Source: Sphaerobacteraceae bacterium
GTDB lineage: Bacteria > Chloroflexota > Chloroflexia > Thermomicrobiales > Thermomicrobiaceae
Direction: 5' to 3'
NCBI GenBank assembly: GCA_007695115.1
Contig: REEK01000112.1
Location: 1-64,000, forward strand
DNA: 64,000 nucleotides
Positions 19,810 through 33,148 of this stretch are shown here, one piece after another. Made by a program: the position numbers and the translations under genes. Positions within the stretch are counted from its first letter, which is position 1; every line of letters begins with the position of its first letter. The notes beneath the pieces are model-generated. The model searched no databases, was not told where the DNA came from, and saw only the letters and a list, made by a program, of their open reading frames with translations.

Positions 19810-19828
19810 TCCGAAAGGCCTCTCTTAA

Positions 19829-20317
19829 TTAGTCGTTCGAAGAAGTTTCGGACTCGTAATCTGAGTCATCGTGATGCTTGTCATAGTCGTAATCGTCGTA
19901 TTCGCCGTCCTCATGTGCTTCCTCGAAGCGAGACGGGCACTTGGTCAGCACCGTGTCAGCCTGGAAAATCCCATCGGCATGGTAAGTGCCTTCGACAACA
20001 GCCTGAATGTGCTCGTCGAAGATGTCTGGAACCTGCCCATCATAGGCAACTGCGAGGGTCGACTCCCCATCGGAGATCTCGAAATAAACCGGGCCAGCGA
20101 CACCGTCGAACTCGATTGAGTTCTGCACGACATCTCCACCAACACGCACCAGTTCACCATCAATGGAGTCAGAACGAGCCTCGAGCTCACTCACCGTATC
20201 GAAGAACGAAGCCGACGTGCTCTGTGCGCTGGTGAACATCAGGTACCCAACGGCCAGAACCAGAACTCCGGCGGCGATTGCAAATTTCGGATTGAACCAG
20301 GCTCGCTGTGCAGTCAC
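19829..20317 (-). CDS. ccmE: Heme chaperone CcmE, cysteine-type
   Basis: CcmE carries heme covalently from CcmC to CcmF. The 162-residue protein has an N-terminal anchor (FAIAAGVLVLAVGYLMF) and an OB-fold. At the heme site the usual HxxxY is replaced by KCPSRF, so cysteine takes the place of histidine, as in archaeal and Desulfovibrio-type CcmE, and the tyrosine is phenylalanine. The C-terminal tail is rich in Asp, Tyr and His. The start is GTG after GGAGGAG. Confidence 0.9.
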   Translation of the reverse strand: MTAQRAWFNPKFAIAAGVLVLAVGYLMFTSAQSTSASFFDTVSELEARSDSIDGELVRVGGDVVQNSIEFDGVAGPVYFEISDGESTLAVAYDGQVPDIFDEHIQAVVEGTYHADGIFQADTVLTKCPSRFEEAHEDGEYDDYDYDKHHDDSDYESETSSND

Positions 20318-20415
20318 CCTTACTCCTCCAGTCCTCGGCAGTTCCCAACTGCCCTCACCGAATCTCGGCCAATGGTATCAGCCAAGGCCAATTCCGGCTG
20401 TAGTGGTTTTCCTGT

Positions 20416-20883
20416 CTACCCAAGGTCAGCCGGGTAGATTGTCGTCAGTAGTGCGCCGATCAGAAATGCGGCCGCGCTAAGCCCCAGAATCATCCAGGCG
20501 GTATCGAACGTTCCCGAGCGAACTCGAGCCTTTCGTGCGCCACGGCTCGGTGGTCTGAGTACCCCTGCCATCCAGAACGCGGCTACTGCGGCGACGATCT
20601 TGATCACCAGCAACGCCACGTAGACGGTCGTTCCCTGGCCTCCGGATAGCCGTTCGAACATCAGGATCACGCCGGACGCGATCATGACGATGGTGGCGAC
20701 AGACGCCCATTCACCAAACTCACGCTGTATCGATGCTCCGAACTCCTTCGATCGCTCATCGCCGTCTGATCGGACCTTCGGCCGAACCGCCAGAACGTAG
20801 TACGCGCCTCCCCCTACCCAGACTGCCGCGGCGAGGCCGTGCGCCAATCGCAGAATCACCTGTCCTGCCTCGGCAATGTCCAA
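20416..20883 (-). CDS. CopD-like four-helix membrane protein
   Basis: The 155-residue protein has four hydrophobic helices. Helix 1 carries RLAHGLAAAVWVGGGAYY, which resembles the HxxxxxxWxGG pattern of CopD and other small heme/copper membrane proteins. Its position between tlpA and ccmE suggests a role in redox or heme handling. The function is inferred only from this resemblance and context. Confidence 0.7.
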   Translation of the reverse strand: MDIAEAGQVILRLAHGLAAAVWVGGGAYYVLAVRPKVRSDGDERSKEFGASIQREFGEWASVATIVMIASGVILMFERLSGGQGTTVYVALLVIKIVAAVAAFWMAGVLRPPSRGARKARVRSGTFDTAWMILGLSAAAFLIGALLTTIYPADLG

Positions 20884-20961
20884 GCGTCCTCCGTTTTATC
20901 AACGTCATGTGAGCGTGGAGAATGCCTGCCCAGCGAGATGATCGCTCACATATCGACTGAT

Positions 20962-21651
20962 CTATTGACTCGCTTGCCGATTCGCCTCGGCCGCGAACTC
21001 TTCCTTCAGTTCATGGATATGATCAGCCGACTCCAGTGGACCGCGGAACTTCCCATTCAGGGTTCCGTCCGGACCTATGAAATAGGTCTCTGGCACACCG
21101 TAGACGCCGTAGTCGATCAGCACGGACCCTCGTTGATCGGAGAGATTGGTGAAGCTGAGGTTGTACTGTCGCATGAAATCAAGAGAATCTTCAGGTCGAT
21201 CCCAGACCGCAACGCCAATCAGAATGACGTCATCCGAGTCCTGGGTTGCTTCATGGAACTGGTTGAGCATTGGAGCTTCGTCACGGCATGGTGGGCACCA
21301 GGACGACCAGAAGTTAATGACCACCGACTTTCCCTCGAGGTCCTCCAGCGATACAGTCTCGCCATCAAACGTTTCGAGTGTGAAATCCGGGGCCATACGG
21401 TCGCCGATGTAGACCTTGCTGCCCGTCGCGTTGACCCGACCGCCAGCCCCGAGGCTGGAGCTGGTTGGCGTGTAGAGGGTATACGCGAACACGCCGATCA
21501 GAATCACCACAACACCGAGTGCGCTGAAAGGAATGATCCGATCACGCAGCGAGACCTGTATATCAGGTGCGTCAGTCTCGTCATGCATGGGAACTGAATC
21601 TTCATCATTGTCCGGGCTCGGAGGCGTGTTCTGATGCTGATCAGACGACAT
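20962..21651 (-). CDS. TlpA/ResA-family membrane-anchored thiol-disulfide oxidoreductase
   Basis: TlpA/ResA (CcmG-type) proteins reduce apocytochrome or other periplasmic disulfides. The product has an N-terminal cytoplasmic stretch, one membrane helix ([19 protein letters not shown]), and a thioredoxin fold with active site WCPPC and cis-proline region [10 protein letters not shown]. The ATG at 21651 is preferred because AAGGAG lies 5 nt upstream. The frame extends to 21702 without such a site. It precedes the ccm operon, which lacks a separate ccmG, so it is the likely reductant for CcmH. Confidence 0.9.
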   Translation of the reverse strand: MSSDQHQNTPPSPDNDEDSVPMHDETDAPDIQVSLRDRIIPFSALGVVVILIGVFAYTLYTPTSSSLGAGGRVNATGSKVYIGDRMAPDFTLETFDGETVSLEDLEGKSVVINFWSSWCPPCRDEAPMLNQFHEATQDSDDVILIGVAVWDRPEDSLDFMRQYNLSFTNLSDQRGSVLIDYGVYGVPETYFIGPDGTLNGKFRGPLESADHIHELKEEFAAEANRQASQ

Positions 21652-21730
21652 TGCAGCTCCTTTGGGACGCAGCATCACGTAGCTTGCACAATTATGAACC
21701 AAGCGCCCACTTCACTGCCACTATCAGCTA

Positions 21731-21765
21731 CGCCCGGCTCGTCGGGAAATCTCCGACTCCGGGCG
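21731..21765 (-). other. Hairpin after murA
   Basis: CGCCCGG (21731-21737) pairs with CCGGGCG (21759-21765), with an inner GTCGG/CCGAC stem. It follows the murA stop and precedes tlpA. There is no U-run, so it is only a possible terminator. Confidence 0.35.
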
Positions 21766-21772
21766 TGCGAAA

Positions 21773-23059
21773 TCAGGATTCGGCCGGGAGATAGTCGATT
21801 TGCGCCCCGATCGATGCCAGCTTGCCGACAATATCCTCATGGCCGCGCCGGAGATGCTGAATCTCTCGAACCCGGGTCTCACCCTCGGCAACGAGACCGG
21901 CCAGCACCAGGCAGGCGCCACTCCGGATGTCCAGTGCTCGTACATCGGCACCAACTAGCTTGCTCGGTCCATAAATGACCGCCTGCTGCTTGTCGATCAG
22001 TTCTATATTGGCACCCATCGTCTGAAGTTCAGCAACATAGCGCAGTCGATCATTGAAGACGCGCTCATAGATCCGGCTCTGGCCGTGCGCCTGCGTCATC
22101 AGAACGGCAAATGGCGCCTGAAGATCAGTCGGGAAACCCGGAAACGGAAGAGCCTGAATATCGGTCGGCTTCAACGGGCCGTTTCCGCGGACCATCATCT
22201 CGTGCTCACTCCACCAGACTTCACCGCCCGCTTCACGAATCTTGTGGGTCAGCGGCAGCATATCTGGTTCCGACACGCGCTCCAGCACCACTTCACCACC
22301 GGTGATCACTGCGGCGATCGCGAAGGCGCCAGCTTCCAGTCGGTCAGGAAGAATCGCCGCACGGTATCCCCGGAGCCGATCGACTCCCTGAACGGAGATG
22401 TGTGGCGTTCCGACGCCGGAGATCCTGGCACCCATGTCCATCAGGATCGAACCCAGTGACACGATCTCCGGCTCTGATGCGGCATTGATGATCCGGGTGT
22501 TTCCCCGGGCCAGCGTGGCCGCCATCAGGAGGTTCTCGGTGCCGGTGTGGCTCGGATAGTCCATATAGATGTCGTTACCGTAGAGTCTGGACGCGCTCAG
22601 ATGGTATCCATTCTCGCCCTGTTCAACCTTCGCCCCCATCCGGTGCAGGCCCCGAACATCGACATCGACCGGTCGGCTGCCGAGTTTGCATCCACCGGGA
22701 GTTGTCGAGTGAACATCACCGAATCGGGCCAGCAGGGGACCGGTAACAAGGAAGGATGCACGCATTCGCTCCACAAGCTCCTGTGGGGCCTCTCGCCGAT
22801 GAATGTTCGCGGCACAGATGCGCACTCGCCCGTTCTCCTGATCGAACTCGACATCGGCGCCGAGCCAGCGAAGGAGATCAGCCATCACGAAGATGTCTTC
22901 GAGTGCCGGTACATTCTCCAGCAAGCACTCTTCGTCGGTCAGCAATGCAGCCGCCATAACTGGCAGCGCGGCGTTCTTGGCTCCGGAGACGGAAACGCGT
23001 CCGGCGAGCCGCTGCCCACCCTGGATCCGGATTGTTGCGGTGTCGACACTCGTCTGCAT
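21773..23059 (-). CDS. murA: UDP-N-acetylglucosamine 1-carboxyvinyltransferase MurA
   Basis: MurA transfers enolpyruvate from PEP to UDP-GlcNAc, the first committed step of peptidoglycan synthesis. The 428-residue protein has the N-terminal GAKNAALPVMAA substrate-binding segment and the catalytic cysteine in the loop GGCKLGSRPVD. The C-terminal ADVRALDIRSGACLVLAGL is also typical. It lies 174 nt after atpC, the same arrangement seen in many Gram-positive and Chloroflexota genomes. Confidence 0.96.
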   Translation of the reverse strand: MQTSVDTATIRIQGGQRLAGRVSVSGAKNAALPVMAAALLTDEECLLENVPALEDIFVMADLLRWLGADVEFDQENGRVRICAANIHRREAPQELVERMRASFLVTGPLLARFGDVHSTTPGGCKLGSRPVDVDVRGLHRMGAKVEQGENGYHLSASRLYGNDIYMDYPSHTGTENLLMAATLARGNTRIINAASEPEIVSLGSILMDMGARISGVGTPHISVQGVDRLRGYRAAILPDRLEAGAFAIAAVITGGEVVLERVSEPDMLPLTHKIREAGGEVWWSEHEMMVRGNGPLKPTDIQALPFPGFPTDLQAPFAVLMTQAHGQSRIYERVFNDRLRYVAELQTMGANIELIDKQQAVIYGPSKLVGADVRALDIRSGACLVLAGLVAEGETRVREIQHLRRGHEDIVGKLASIGAQIDYLPAES

Positions 23060-23233
23060 GTTCGCTCCCTTGGCGGAGATTCTGGACTGGTGGCATTTGC
23101 CATCTCGGTCAGGCTTGATTGTGTCTCTTAGTCTAGACGATTCATCAACGAAATGCTGTTCTCACAAGAGAGCACCGGCCAGAACAGTGTTCCAGCCGGT
23201 GCTTCAGGGTGCGCAAATACGGCGATCGGTCGC

Positions 23234-23686
23234 CTAGTTTGGACTCTGTGCGGACGATCCGCCCCCGCCCTGACGGCCTTGCCGACGGCGAGAAATCTTG
23301 AGTCGGACCATCGAGCGTCGCATCGCGAGCTCGGCTCGCATCATGTCCTCGGTTGCGCTGGTTCCCTCAGACTTGCGGGATACCGCACGCTCGCGGGCAA
23401 CCTCGGCACGATCCACATCGATCTCTTCGGCGCGTTCTGCCGCGTCCGCAAGAATCCGGATGTGATCGTCTGCAATCTCCAGAAATCCTCCGAAGACCGC
23501 CAGCGATTGTTCTTCACCGCTCTTGATCACGCGCATCTCGCCAAGCGAGAGGAGCGTGAACAATGGCGCGTGACTCGGAAGCAGACCGAGCGCGCCATCG
23601 GCGCCCGGAGCAACGACCATGTCGACGTCTGACTCTTCGTAGACGACACGCTCTCCGGTAATGATTTCGACACTGAGCTTTGCCAT
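23234..23686 (-). CDS. atpC: ATP synthase epsilon subunit
   Basis: The epsilon subunit is part of the central stalk and inhibits ATP hydrolysis. The 150-residue protein shows the family start KLSVEIITGERVVY and the LGLLPSHAPLFTLL beta-sandwich signature. A C-terminal helical domain follows, with an extra basic tail. It is last of the atp operon, 63 nt after atpD. Confidence 0.95.
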   Translation of the reverse strand: MAKLSVEIITGERVVYEESDVDMVVAPGADGALGLLPSHAPLFTLLSLGEMRVIKSGEEQSLAVFGGFLEIADDHIRILADAAERAEEIDVDRAEVARERAVSRKSEGTSATEDMMRAELAMRRSMVRLKISRRRQGRQGGGGSSAQSPN

Positions 23687-23749
23687 TCAGTTCTCCATCT
23701 TCCGGAAGGCTAGCTACCTGCCGGACTAGGACCAGGATGCGATGTCGCG

Positions 23750-25186
<1,437 letters not shown>

Positions 25187-25229
25187 CTAATCGATCGCGG
25201 GAACTCGTACAGAGCCCCCATGCCTGTCG

Positions 25230-26102
25230 CTACCGCTGCTGGGCAACGGCTCCCGCGGCGATCTCAGACACCTCGGCGGTGATCTGCGCCTGCCGCGCTT
25301 TGTTGTAAGTCATCGTCAGTTCGTCTTGAATTTCTTTTGCGTTATCCGTGGCGTTCCGCATAGCTACCATTCGAGCGCTGTGCTCGGAGGCGACTGATTC
25401 CAGCAGTGTCTGGTAGATCTGCACCTCGATATAGCGTGGCAGCAGTGCGTTCAACACAGTCGTCGGATCTGGCTCGAAAATGTAGTCGCGTGCTTCGCCA
25501 GTGTCTTCCGGTGGTTCGATCGGAAGAATCTGAAGTACACGTGGTTCCTGACGGAGTGTGTTGATGAACTGCGTATAGACCGCGTAGACCGCATCCACCT
25601 TGCCGGCGATGAAGTCTTCTGACGCGATCTGGATCATCGGCCGAACATCGTCGATGGACAGCCGATCGGGCATGTTGGTGAAGTCTGCGACCAGAGGCTG
25701 TCCGAACCGCGTCATGAAGTCCCGGCCCTTGCGGCCGATGGCAACCATGTCGATGTTCTCGAAACCCTCTTCGCGCTCTCGCATGAACTGCAAGCCGTGT
25801 CGAATCACGTTCGAGTTGAACGCACCGGCCAGACCACGATCAGCGGTGATGAGCATGACCTGAGACCGCTTGATCTCGCGACGTTCGAGGAGCGGAAACT
25901 CAGCTTGCTCCTCGGCACCGGCGGCCATTGCCGCGAGGTCACCAATCATCAGACGCAGCCGCTCAGAGTACGGTCGAGACGCCGTCACTGCCTGCTGCGC
26001 ACGCCGCATCTTCGATGCGGCGACCATCTCCATCGCGCGCGTGATCTGGGAGGTATTTTTGATACTCGAAATCCTGCGTCGGATCTCACGTGGTGTAGGC
26101 AA
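25230..26102 (-). CDS. atpG: ATP synthase gamma subunit
   Basis: The gamma subunit is the rotor shaft. The 290-residue protein begins with the typical long helix (REIRRRISSIKNTSQITRAM) and has the conserved ITADRGLAGAFN segment and the C-terminal helix ARMVAMRNATDNA. Length and position between atpA and atpD are canonical. Confidence 0.97.
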   Translation of the reverse strand: MPTPREIRRRISSIKNTSQITRAMEMVAASKMRRAQQAVTASRPYSERLRLMIGDLAAMAAGAEEQAEFPLLERREIKRSQVMLITADRGLAGAFNSNVIRHGLQFMREREEGFENIDMVAIGRKGRDFMTRFGQPLVADFTNMPDRLSIDDVRPMIQIASEDFIAGKVDAVYAVYTQFINTLRQEPRVLQILPIEPPEDTGEARDYIFEPDPTTVLNALLPRYIEVQIYQTLLESVASEHSARMVAMRNATDNAKEIQDELTMTYNKARQAQITAEVSEIAAGAVAQQR

Positions 26103-26154
26103 TGGTCTCGACCTCCCTGAATCTGAACCTGCTCACGTTCGTTCGCACCGACTC

Positions 26155-27663
26155 TTACGACCAGACGTTCTTCTTGAAGTCATCGGCCGCACTCTTGATC
26201 GATTCCATCATGTCATCTTCCAGGCGGCCCTGATCAACAATCGCCTTCAGCAGATCAGCGTGCGATGTTCGCATGTGCTCCAGGAACGCTGCTTCACATT
26301 CGCCGACTCGTTCCACCGGAACATCATCCATGAATCCGTTGGTAATGAAGAAGATCGAAACAACCTGTTCCTCAACCGGCATCGGCTGATACTGTGGCTG
26401 CTTGAGAATCTCCGTCAAACGGGAACCACGGTCGATCTGCCGGCGAGTTGCCGGGTCGAGGTCAGACGCAAACTGAGCAAACGCTGCCAGCTCACGGAAC
26501 TGAGCCAGTTCCAGCTTCATCTTGCCGGCCACCTGGCGCATAGCGCGAATCTGGGCGTCACCACCCACACGCGAAACCGACAGACCTGCGTTCACCGCTG
26601 GTCGAACACCAGCGTAGAAGAGGTCGGTTTCCAGGAAGATCTGGCCATCAGTAATCGAAATAACATTGGTCGGAATGTACGCCGAAACGTCGTTACCCTG
26701 CGTCTCAATAATCGGAAGGGCCGTCAGGCTGCCGCCGCCGAGATCGTCACGCAGACGGGCTGCGCGCTCGAGCAGACGGGAGTGCAGGTAGAAGACGTCG
26801 CCAGGATAGGCTTCACGTCCTGGTGGGCGGCGCATGAGCAGTGAGACCTGACGATAGGCCCAGGCGTGCTTGGAGAGGTCGTCATAGATCACCAGCGCGT
26901 GTCCGCCGTTCTCCATGAATTCCTCGCCCATCGAACATCCGGCATACGGAGCGATGAACTGCATGGGTGCCGGGTCAGCTGCGGAAGCGACAACGACAAT
27001 GGTGTTATCCATTGCGCCGTGGCGCTCAAGGATAGCCACCGTCTGTGCGACCTGTGCGCGCTTCTGGCCAATTGCTACGTAAATCGAGACGACATCAGTG
27101 CCCTTCTGATTGATAATCGTGTCAATCGCGATGGCACTCTTACCAGTCTGGCGGTCGCCAATGATCAGCTCACGCTGGCCCCGGCCGATCGGAATAATGG
27201 AGTCAATTGCCTTGACCCCGGTCTGCAGGGCGGTATCCACGTCCTGCCGGACGATAACGCCAGGTGCAATACGCTCAACCGGTCGGAACTTGTCCGATTC
27301 GATCGGGCCTTTGCCATCAAGCGGCTCACCGAGCGCGTTGACAACGCGGCCGACCAGCGCTTGTCCAACTGGCACCTGAATAATCCGGCCAGTTGCCTTG
27401 ACTTCGTCGCCCTCTTCGATGTCGGTGTACTCACCCATGATGATCACACCAACGGAGTCCTCCTCGAGGTTGAACGCCATTCCCATGACGCCCGTGGAGA
27501 ACTGAACTAGTTCGTTGGCCATGACATCCCGCAGTCCGTGGACCTGGGCAATACCGTCACCGACCTCCACGACATAGCCAACGTTCGTCACCGATAGCTC
27601 GGTGCCGAACGATTCAATCTGCTGCTTCAGAATGTCGCGTATCTCAGTCGATCGTGCGACCAT
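26155..27663 (-). CDS. atpA: ATP synthase alpha subunit
   Basis: This is the regulatory nucleotide-binding F1 subunit. The 502-residue protein has the P-loop GDRQTGKSA, the [14 protein letters not shown] segment, and the signature [14 protein letters not shown]. It lies between atpH and atpG with short spacers. Confidence 0.98.
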   Translation of the reverse strand: MVARSTEIRDILKQQIESFGTELSVTNVGYVVEVGDGIAQVHGLRDVMANELVQFSTGVMGMAFNLEEDSVGVIIMGEYTDIEEGDEVKATGRIIQVPVGQALVGRVVNALGEPLDGKGPIESDKFRPVERIAPGVIVRQDVDTALQTGVKAIDSIIPIGRGQRELIIGDRQTGKSAIAIDTIINQKGTDVVSIYVAIGQKRAQVAQTVAILERHGAMDNTIVVVASAADPAPMQFIAPYAGCSMGEEFMENGGHALVIYDDLSKHAWAYRQVSLLMRRPPGREAYPGDVFYLHSRLLERAARLRDDLGGGSLTALPIIETQGNDVSAYIPTNVISITDGQIFLETDLFYAGVRPAVNAGLSVSRVGGDAQIRAMRQVAGKMKLELAQFRELAAFAQFASDLDPATRRQIDRGSRLTEILKQPQYQPMPVEEQVVSIFFITNGFMDDVPVERVGECEAAFLEHMRTSHADLLKAIVDQGRLEDDMMESIKSAADDFKKNVWS

Positions 27664-27757
27664 GACTCCTCCAGAATCTCGAAATTGGCCACTCGCCCAT
27701 CCGGGATCATGCGCCTGTCATTGCTACTGTGATCAATCAGGCAACGCTCGCCTGCGT

Positions 27758-28291
27758 CTAGTTGGCTAGACGCCGCTTCAGCGATGCCAGTTGGGAGCGG
27801 ACACTTCCATCGAACAGATCATCACCGATCTGCGCAACAATTCCGCCAATAATCTCCGGGTTGACTTGCGGAACGATCTCGATCTGCTTGTTCAGGATCG
27901 TACTTAGCCGCCCCCGAACCATCTCGAGCTCTTCCTCTGTCAGTTCGACCGCAGTGGCCACGCGAGCCACGGCGATTCCGCGTTCTTCCAGCACCAGTGA
28001 CTGGAAAACGGCGACAACGTCCTGAATCTGATGAAAACGTCGCCGTTCGAGCAAGAGGAGAAGAAGATTGCGCAACAGCACCTGGCTCTCGTCGGGAAGC
28101 ATACTGGTCAGGGCTTCCACCTTGGCGCTGCGCCGAACCGCAGGACTCTGAAAGTAGTCCATTGTCCCGGGGTCACTGAGAACGTCAGAGATCATAAGGA
28201 AGTCTAGCTCCCACTGATCGACCAGACCGTGTTCTCTGGCAACGTCAAACGCAGCCTGTCCATAGCGCTTTGCGGCACCAGCGACTGCCAT
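27758..28291 (-). CDS. atpH: ATP synthase delta subunit
   Basis: The delta subunit joins the peripheral stalk to F1. The 177-residue protein has an N-terminal helical bundle (RYGQAAFDVAREHG) and the conserved C-terminal signature PEIIGGIVAQIGDDLFDGSV. It is in the standard position between atpF and atpA. Confidence 0.95.
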   Translation of the reverse strand: MAVAGAAKRYGQAAFDVAREHGLVDQWELDFLMISDVLSDPGTMDYFQSPAVRRSAKVEALTSMLPDESQVLLRNLLLLLLERRRFHQIQDVVAVFQSLVLEERGIAVARVATAVELTEEELEMVRGRLSTILNKQIEIVPQVNPEIIGGIVAQIGDDLFDGSVRSQLASLKRRLAN

Positions 28292-28365
28292 TTCGTGCTC
28301 CCCCTCTTGCTGCGCGTACCGTTAATCGTATCAAGTGTGCTACATCCGGAAGACGTAGCCGTGTT

Positions 28366-28869
28366 CTAGTCCTGCGGCTGCTGCGCCTCGGCCTCTGCCA
28401 GTGTTTCGCGAATCAGCTCAGCGTGCTTCTCGCGATCCAGCTCCTGCCGGACGATCTTGGTTGCCGCGGTGATCGCCAGGTCGGCGACCTCTCCGCGCAG
28501 CTCATCCCATGCCTGCTTGCGCTCGGCCGCGATAGTGGCCTGCGCCTTGTCGATCATCTGATCAGCCTGGGTCTGGGATTGCTCACGAGCGCGGGTAAGA
28601 ATCTGCTCACTGTTCTCACGGGCGGTGGAGAGAATCTCCTGTGCTTCGCGCCGTGCTTCAGCGAGGACTTCTTCATTCTTAGCCTGCGTGGCGGCGAGCT
28701 CTTGCTCCATCCGCTCAGCGGCTTCCATGCTTTCGCGGATACGCTCCTGGCGTTGATCCAGCATATTCGTGATCGGTCCCAGTGCGAACTTCCAGAAGAT
28801 CGCAATGAAGAACACGAACGAAAGGAGCTGGATGAGAAGCGTGGTTAAGTCTATACCGAGCGCGTCCAT
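28366..28869 (-). CDS. atpF: ATP synthase b subunit
   Basis: The b subunit forms the peripheral stalk. It has one N-terminal membrane helix (LLIQLLSFVFFIAIFWKFAL) followed by a long charged coiled-coil helix with repeated Ala/Glu/Gln. I chose the ATG at 28869 (MDALGIDL), which has GAGGAAG 7-8 nt upstream. The frame continues to 28905 without a good site. The length is 167 residues. Confidence 0.93.
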   Translation of the reverse strand: MDALGIDLTTLLIQLLSFVFFIAIFWKFALGPITNMLDQRQERIRESMEAAERMEQELAATQAKNEEVLAEARREAQEILSTARENSEQILTRAREQSQTQADQMIDKAQATIAAERKQAWDELRGEVADLAITAATKIVRQELDREKHAELIRETLAEAEAQQPQD

Positions 28870-29029
28870 TGACACTTCCTCATCGTCAACCTCGGACCAT
28901 CGCAAGCGGATCGAGCCTTGCCTGGCCTACTGCCAGACCGCTCAGTTCCCGCCTGCGGACCAACGAAAACGCGACGTTGCAGCGCCCGCAAGCAAAAACT
29001 ACTCGCGGGCGCCCAATTCGTGCGAACGT

Positions 29030-29323
<294 letters not shown>

Positions 29324-29375
29324 CTAACTAGGCGATCTTCGAACCCGACCCCCGGGCGATCGCTCACAACTACTA

Positions 29376-30242
29376 CTAGTCCCCGCTAGCCGATGCAGGC
29401 GAGGTCGTTCCCTTTTGTGCCTCCGACTCTGAATCCCCGTGATGAGATTCCGCATCTCCGTGATCATCATCATGCGCCGCAGCCAGAACAATGTAGATCA
29501 TTGTCAGAAGCGCAAACACGAGTGCCTGAATTGCACCGAAGAGAACTTCCACATAAATGAAGATGACCGGAATTACCAACCCGATAACGCTGATCTTGAT
29601 GGCATTTGTGATGGTGTACATGACACCGAGAAGAACTTCACCCGCGAAGATGTTTCCGAAAAGACGGAAGGAGAGCGAAACAATGCGGGAGAGCTCACTG
29701 ACAACTTCGATAAGGAAGAGCAACCAGGCCAGCCACCACGGGCCCGTGGCCATGTGCTTCAATCGGCCGCCAACGCCATGGCTGGATACACCAGCAACCT
29801 GGACCGCAAAGAACGTCACCAGCGCCATCGCCAGTGTCATGTTCAGATCGGCCGTCGGCGCCCGGAACAGCAACACACCTTCGCGGTCGCCGCTGAAACC
29901 TTCGAAGTAGACTGTCTTCATTCCTGGAAGAAGACCGGAATAGTTAGCAAAGAGGATAAAGAGGAACGCGCCGCCAATGAGGGGGAAGATCTTGCGTGCG
30001 TATGACTTCCCTGCCGCGCTCTCTACGATGTTCAGGAGGAACTCGACGATCACCTCGAAACAGGCCTGCAAGTGGTTTGGCACGAGTGTTGCTCTACGAA
30101 CAATCATCACGCCGCCGATGAGCATTACGCCCATTACCAGAATCATGGTAAGGAAGGAGTTCGTGAATATAATCGCGAGGTCGGTACCCGGAATGGACAC
30201 TCTGCCCAGTTCCCCGGGGGCGACGTAAACATTCAAGTCCAT
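29376..30242 (-). CDS. atpB: ATP synthase a subunit
   Basis: The a subunit forms the proton half-channels. The 288-residue membrane protein carries the essential arginine in SLSFRLFGNIFAGE and the C-terminal ALVFALLTMIYIVLAAAHD. An unusual hydrophilic His/Asp/Ser-rich tail of about 30 residues follows the last helix. It lies between atpI and atpE. Confidence 0.96.
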   Translation of the reverse strand: MDLNVYVAPGELGRVSIPGTDLAIIFTNSFLTMILVMGVMLIGGVMIVRRATLVPNHLQACFEVIVEFLLNIVESAAGKSYARKIFPLIGGAFLFILFANYSGLLPGMKTVYFEGFSGDREGVLLFRAPTADLNMTLAMALVTFFAVQVAGVSSHGVGGRLKHMATGPWWLAWLLFLIEVVSELSRIVSLSFRLFGNIFAGEVLLGVMYTITNAIKISVIGLVIPVIFIYVEVLFGAIQALVFALLTMIYIVLAAAHDDDHGDAESHHGDSESEAQKGTTSPASASGD

Positions 30243-30317
30243 CGAAGCTCCTTGCCGTAAACCGTCGGCAGCCGACTGATTTCACCACGTTCTGCGCAAA
30301 CCTGCAAGCGCAATTTT

Positions 30318-30548
30318 TCAACGTCCTGCGGTGGCCAGGCGATACAACTGGGCTCCTGCTGCCAGGATCCCCGCCAGCACGCCAGCCAGCGTAAAGATGG
30401 GGGTGGTGTCGAGCCATCGATCGAGAAGGATGCCCCCAAGGACACATATGATGAGACCGGCAACTACTGAGCAACCCAATCCCACTGCAAGGCCGGCGGC
30501 CCTGAGCTGCTGCCTGTCTCCGAGCGGGCTCTCATTCGGGTCCCGCAA
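30318..30548 (-). CDS. AtpI/AtpZ-family small membrane protein
   Basis: The 76-residue protein has two hydrophobic helices joined by GGILLDRWLDTTPIF, the hallmark of AtpZ/AtpI proteins encoded upstream of F-ATPase genes. These assist c-ring assembly or Mg/Ca import. The start is a TTG, and the ribosome site is weak. It leads the atp operon. Confidence 0.85.
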   Translation of the reverse strand: MRDPNESPLGDRQQLRAAGLAVGLGCSVVAGLIICVLGGILLDRWLDTTPIFTLAGVLAGILAAGAQLYRLATAGR

Positions 30549-30557
30549 CGATTGCGA

Positions 30558-30586
30558 ATCCTATCACAATGCCTCTACGCCCACAA
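30558..30586 (-). promoter_or_regulatory. Candidate atp operon promoter
   Basis: On the minus strand TTGTGG (30586-30581), a 17-nt spacer and TAGGAT (30563-30558) precede atpI. Transcription would start only a few bases before the atpI TTG, giving a very short leader. The call is by eye. Confidence 0.3.
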
Positions 30587-30590
30587 CGAA

Positions 30591-32291
<1,701 letters not shown>

Positions 32292-32353
32292 TCACCGCGC
32301 GAACGCGAATCTGGCCTGTCCAGTCTCATCCGATTGATCAATACAAAGTGAGA

Positions 32354-32382
32354 AGCCGGTTCAGGTTACCCCGCAACCGGCT
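32354..32382 (-). terminator. Hairpin at the 3' end of the MBL-fold gene
   Basis: AGCCGGTT (32354-32361) pairs with AACCGGCT (32375-32382), spanning the stop codon of the MBL-fold gene at 32366. On the minus strand it is followed by TCTCACTTTGTATT, only moderately U-rich. It probably separates that gene from pyrG. Confidence 0.45.
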
Positions 32383-33010
32383 CCAGCACCACGATTCGTA
32401 CCGTTTCTCCGACGTCAGACTTCCGAACTCGCAATTTCGGAAGAACTTCGTGTTCCGACGACGCCAGCTCCTTGAGGAACCCGTCGACCGGCTCTCGCTC
32501 CAGATCTCCGAACTCGGTCCGATACTGCATCGGGATAACAATTCCAGGTTCGACCTGAGCAATGATCTCCGCCGCTTGCGCCGGAGAGATCGTCGGGCCT
32601 CCGCCAGCCGGAACAAGCAGGACATCCACCGAACTGATCATCTCAGCCTGCTGTTCGGTCAATACATGTCCGATATCGCCGAGATGGCAGATAACCAGAT
32701 CCTCGACCTCGACCAGGTAGACGGTGTTCTTTCCGTACTGTTTGCCCCGCTCGCCATCGTGATAGGTCTGTATACCGTCGATCAGGACATCCTGAATTTC
32801 GTACTCGCCCGGGCCGTTTATAAGCCGGTAGCCTTCGCTGACCTGATCGAGCGCGGAGTGTCCCGAATGGTCATGGCTGACGGTCACGATATCTGGCGAC
32901 GAATTCCCGATATTGAACCCCAGAGAACTCGGAACCGGGTCCATCAGTACCGTCACGTCCCGGCTTGTAATCGTAAAACAGGCATGACCGTGCCAGGTGA
33001 TTTCTGCCAT
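32366..33010 (-). CDS. MBL-fold metal-dependent hydrolase (UlaG-like)
   Basis: The roughly 214-residue protein has a metallo-beta-lactamase fold of the UlaG/UPF0173 type. It starts MAEITWHGHACFTI, with the metal-site variant VSHDHSGHSALDQ, a later CHLGDIGH histidine, and a conserved IPMQYRTEF close to the end. The ATG at 33010 gives the family start. It lies 138 nt after recX. The substrate is unknown. Confidence 0.88.
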   Translation of the reverse strand: MAEITWHGHACFTITSRDVTVLMDPVPSSLGFNIGNSSPDIVTVSHDHSGHSALDQVSEGYRLINGPGEYEIQDVLIDGIQTYHDGERGKQYGKNTVYLVEVEDLVICHLGDIGHVLTEQQAEMISSVDVLLVPAGGGPTISPAQAAEIIAQVEPGIVIPMQYRTEFGDLEREPVDGFLKELASSEHEVLPKLRVRKSDVGETVRIVVLEPVAG

Positions 33011-33148
33011 CCACGCCATCCAACACATATGATCCAGCGATTGTTCAAGTGGGCTCGAAAAAGGAAAGGAATTCCAGCGGCCTATGAGAGTATAGCAACC
33101 GTCAGGATGGACTCCAACATCGCAGCGTCCACCAGGCGATGGCGAACC

